From Streptomyces sp. PH10-H1 (lineage in GTDB: Bacteria; Actinomycetota; Actinomycetes; Streptomycetales; Streptomycetaceae), in contig NZ_JASISZ010000012.1 of assembly GCF_030063355.1 (NCBI RefSeq), forward strand, positions 67,818 to 131,817: a stretch of 64,000 nucleotides of DNA, written 5' to 3'. The notes beneath the pieces were generated by a model that was given only the letters and a program-made list of their open reading frames with translations, made no database searches and was not told the DNA's origin. A program made the position numbers and the translations under genes. Below are positions 63,456 through 64,000 of the stretch, in pieces (position 1 is the stretch's first letter; every line of letters begins with the position of its first letter).

Positions 63456-64000
63456 CGACCCCAGAAGAGGGCACCGAGCCGGGCGCCGAGCCGGCGGCTG
63501 AGCGGGATGCCGGGCCTGCGGCGGCGCCGGGCGCCGAACCAGCGGGGGCGCCGGGCGCTGGGCCGGCCGCAGCACGTGGTGCTGCACCGGTCACGGGATC
63601 CGATGCCGACCCGACCGAGCCGACCGGAGCGCCGGGCGCTGGGCCGGCCGGAGCGGCTGCGACGACGCCGGGTGCCGAGCCGGCTGCGGAGCCGGCTGCG
63701 GAGCCGGCTGCGGAGCCGGGCGCCGAACCGGGTGCTGGAGCAGCCGTAACGCCGAGCGCAGCGTCCGGTGCTCGACCGGCTGCCGTGGAGCCGGTGGTCG
63801 GGTGGTTGCCGGGTGGGGCGGGGGAGATCTTCGGGGCGGAGGCCACGGCGGCGGAGGCGTTCGGGCTGCTGACCGTCGACGTTCCTGTCGGCTCGTGGAT
63901 CGCCTCGTTGGAGATCGCCCGGGACAAACTCGGCTGCACGTACTTCGACTGGCTGAGCGCCGTGGATGAGCCCGGTACGGGCTTCCGGGTGTGCGCACAC
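63452..64000 (+). CDS. nuoC2: Second-copy NADH-quinone oxidoreductase subunit C, 5' part
   Basis: ATG at 63452 overlaps the nuoB2 stop (ATGA) and the frame stays open to the window edge. The first 110 or so residues are Ala/Pro/Gly/Glu low complexity with repeated AEPA units; NuoC-like sequence begins near [11 protein letters not shown] and includes [21 protein letters not shown]. The long leader is unusual for NuoC. Confidence 0.85.
   Translation, partial: MTTPEEGTEPGAEPAAERDAGPAAAPGAEPAGAPGAGPAAARGAAPVTGSDADPTEPTGAPGAGPAGAAATTPGAEPAAEPAAEPAAEPGAEPGAGAAVTPSAASGARPAAVEPVVGWLPGGAGEIFGAEATAAEAFGLLTVDVPVGSWIASLEIARDKLGCTYFDWLSAVDEPGTGFRVCAH
63677..63712 (+). repeat. 12-bp tandem repeat in nuoC2
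   Basis: GAGCCGGCTGCG occurs three times in a row, then degenerates, encoding Glu-Pro-Ala-Ala units in the low-complexity N-terminal region. Confidence 0.85.

Noticed and set aside
62413..64000. Recent duplication of the first nuo operon
   Set aside because: NuoA2 and NuoB2 are strongly diverged from NuoA and NuoB and the flanks differ, so this is an ancient paralogous operon.

Overview
The window is high-GC actinobacterial DNA, almost certainly a Streptomyces chromosome. The evidence is strong G/C third-position bias, many GTG starts, tightly overlapping operons, the futalosine-route menaquinone gene mqnC, a complete 14-gene nuo operon, and typical Streptomyces families (DUF5753 regulator remnant, RsbW-like ATPase, NlpC/P60 endopeptidase, ECF sigma with RskA-type anti-sigma). 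Gene order matches, from memory and unchecked, the conserved core region of S. coelicolor holding mqnC and nuoA-N. I saw no rRNA or tRNA gene, CRISPR array, prophage or complete insertion sequence.

Layout. 1-9.1 kb: the 3' end of a membrane-anchored protein, then a leftward operon FN3/beta-propeller protein > MoxR ATPase > DUF58 > TgpA-like protein > Ser/Thr kinase-like receptor. The TgpA-like protein lacks all three expected catalytic residues and the kinase has variant catalytic motifs. 9.3-19.7 kb: menaquinone genes (mqnC, menG, a menJ-like reductase) around a visibly eroding MacAB-type export cluster. 19.7-24 kb: a 173-bp MITE-like element between CTAG repeats, an AraC/cupin pair, cyclophilin, a decayed RsbW/DUF5753 locus and an NlpC/P60 gene with a long leader.

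24.2-40.5 kb: nuoA-N, NADH:menaquinone oxidoreductase (complex I), with a near-perfect Rex operator and phased CRP-like half sites upstream of nuoA and a strong terminator after nuoN. 40.5-43.8 kb: a CocE/NonD hydrolase and a polyprenyl diphosphate synthase (menaquinone side chain). 43.8-50.6 kb: an envelope group with an ECF sigma/anti-sigma pair, a secreted-repeat lipoprotein, a CHRD protein cut by an in-frame TAG from its DUF3455 domain, a LolA-like lipoprotein-carrier-fold protein and an ABC-2-type transporter. 50.6-55.1 kb: an FMN reductase, a methyltransferase, a RarD transporter and a divergent QorB-like/HxlR redox pair.

55.3-64 kb: korAB (2-oxoacid:ferredoxin oxidoreductase), a response regulator with two paralogous membrane sensor kinases that share a 309-bp identical block, and the start of a second nuo operon (nuoA2, nuoB2, 5' part of nuoC2). 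The theme is low-potential electron input and menaquinone: Kor makes reduced ferredoxin, two complex I operons feed menaquinone, and mqnC, menG, the menJ-like gene and the polyprenyl synthase build and tailor it. The most notable points are the Rex/CRP control region of nuo, korAB next to a second complex I, the triad-less TgpA protein, the decayed MacAB cluster and the amber-split CHRD-DUF3455 gene.
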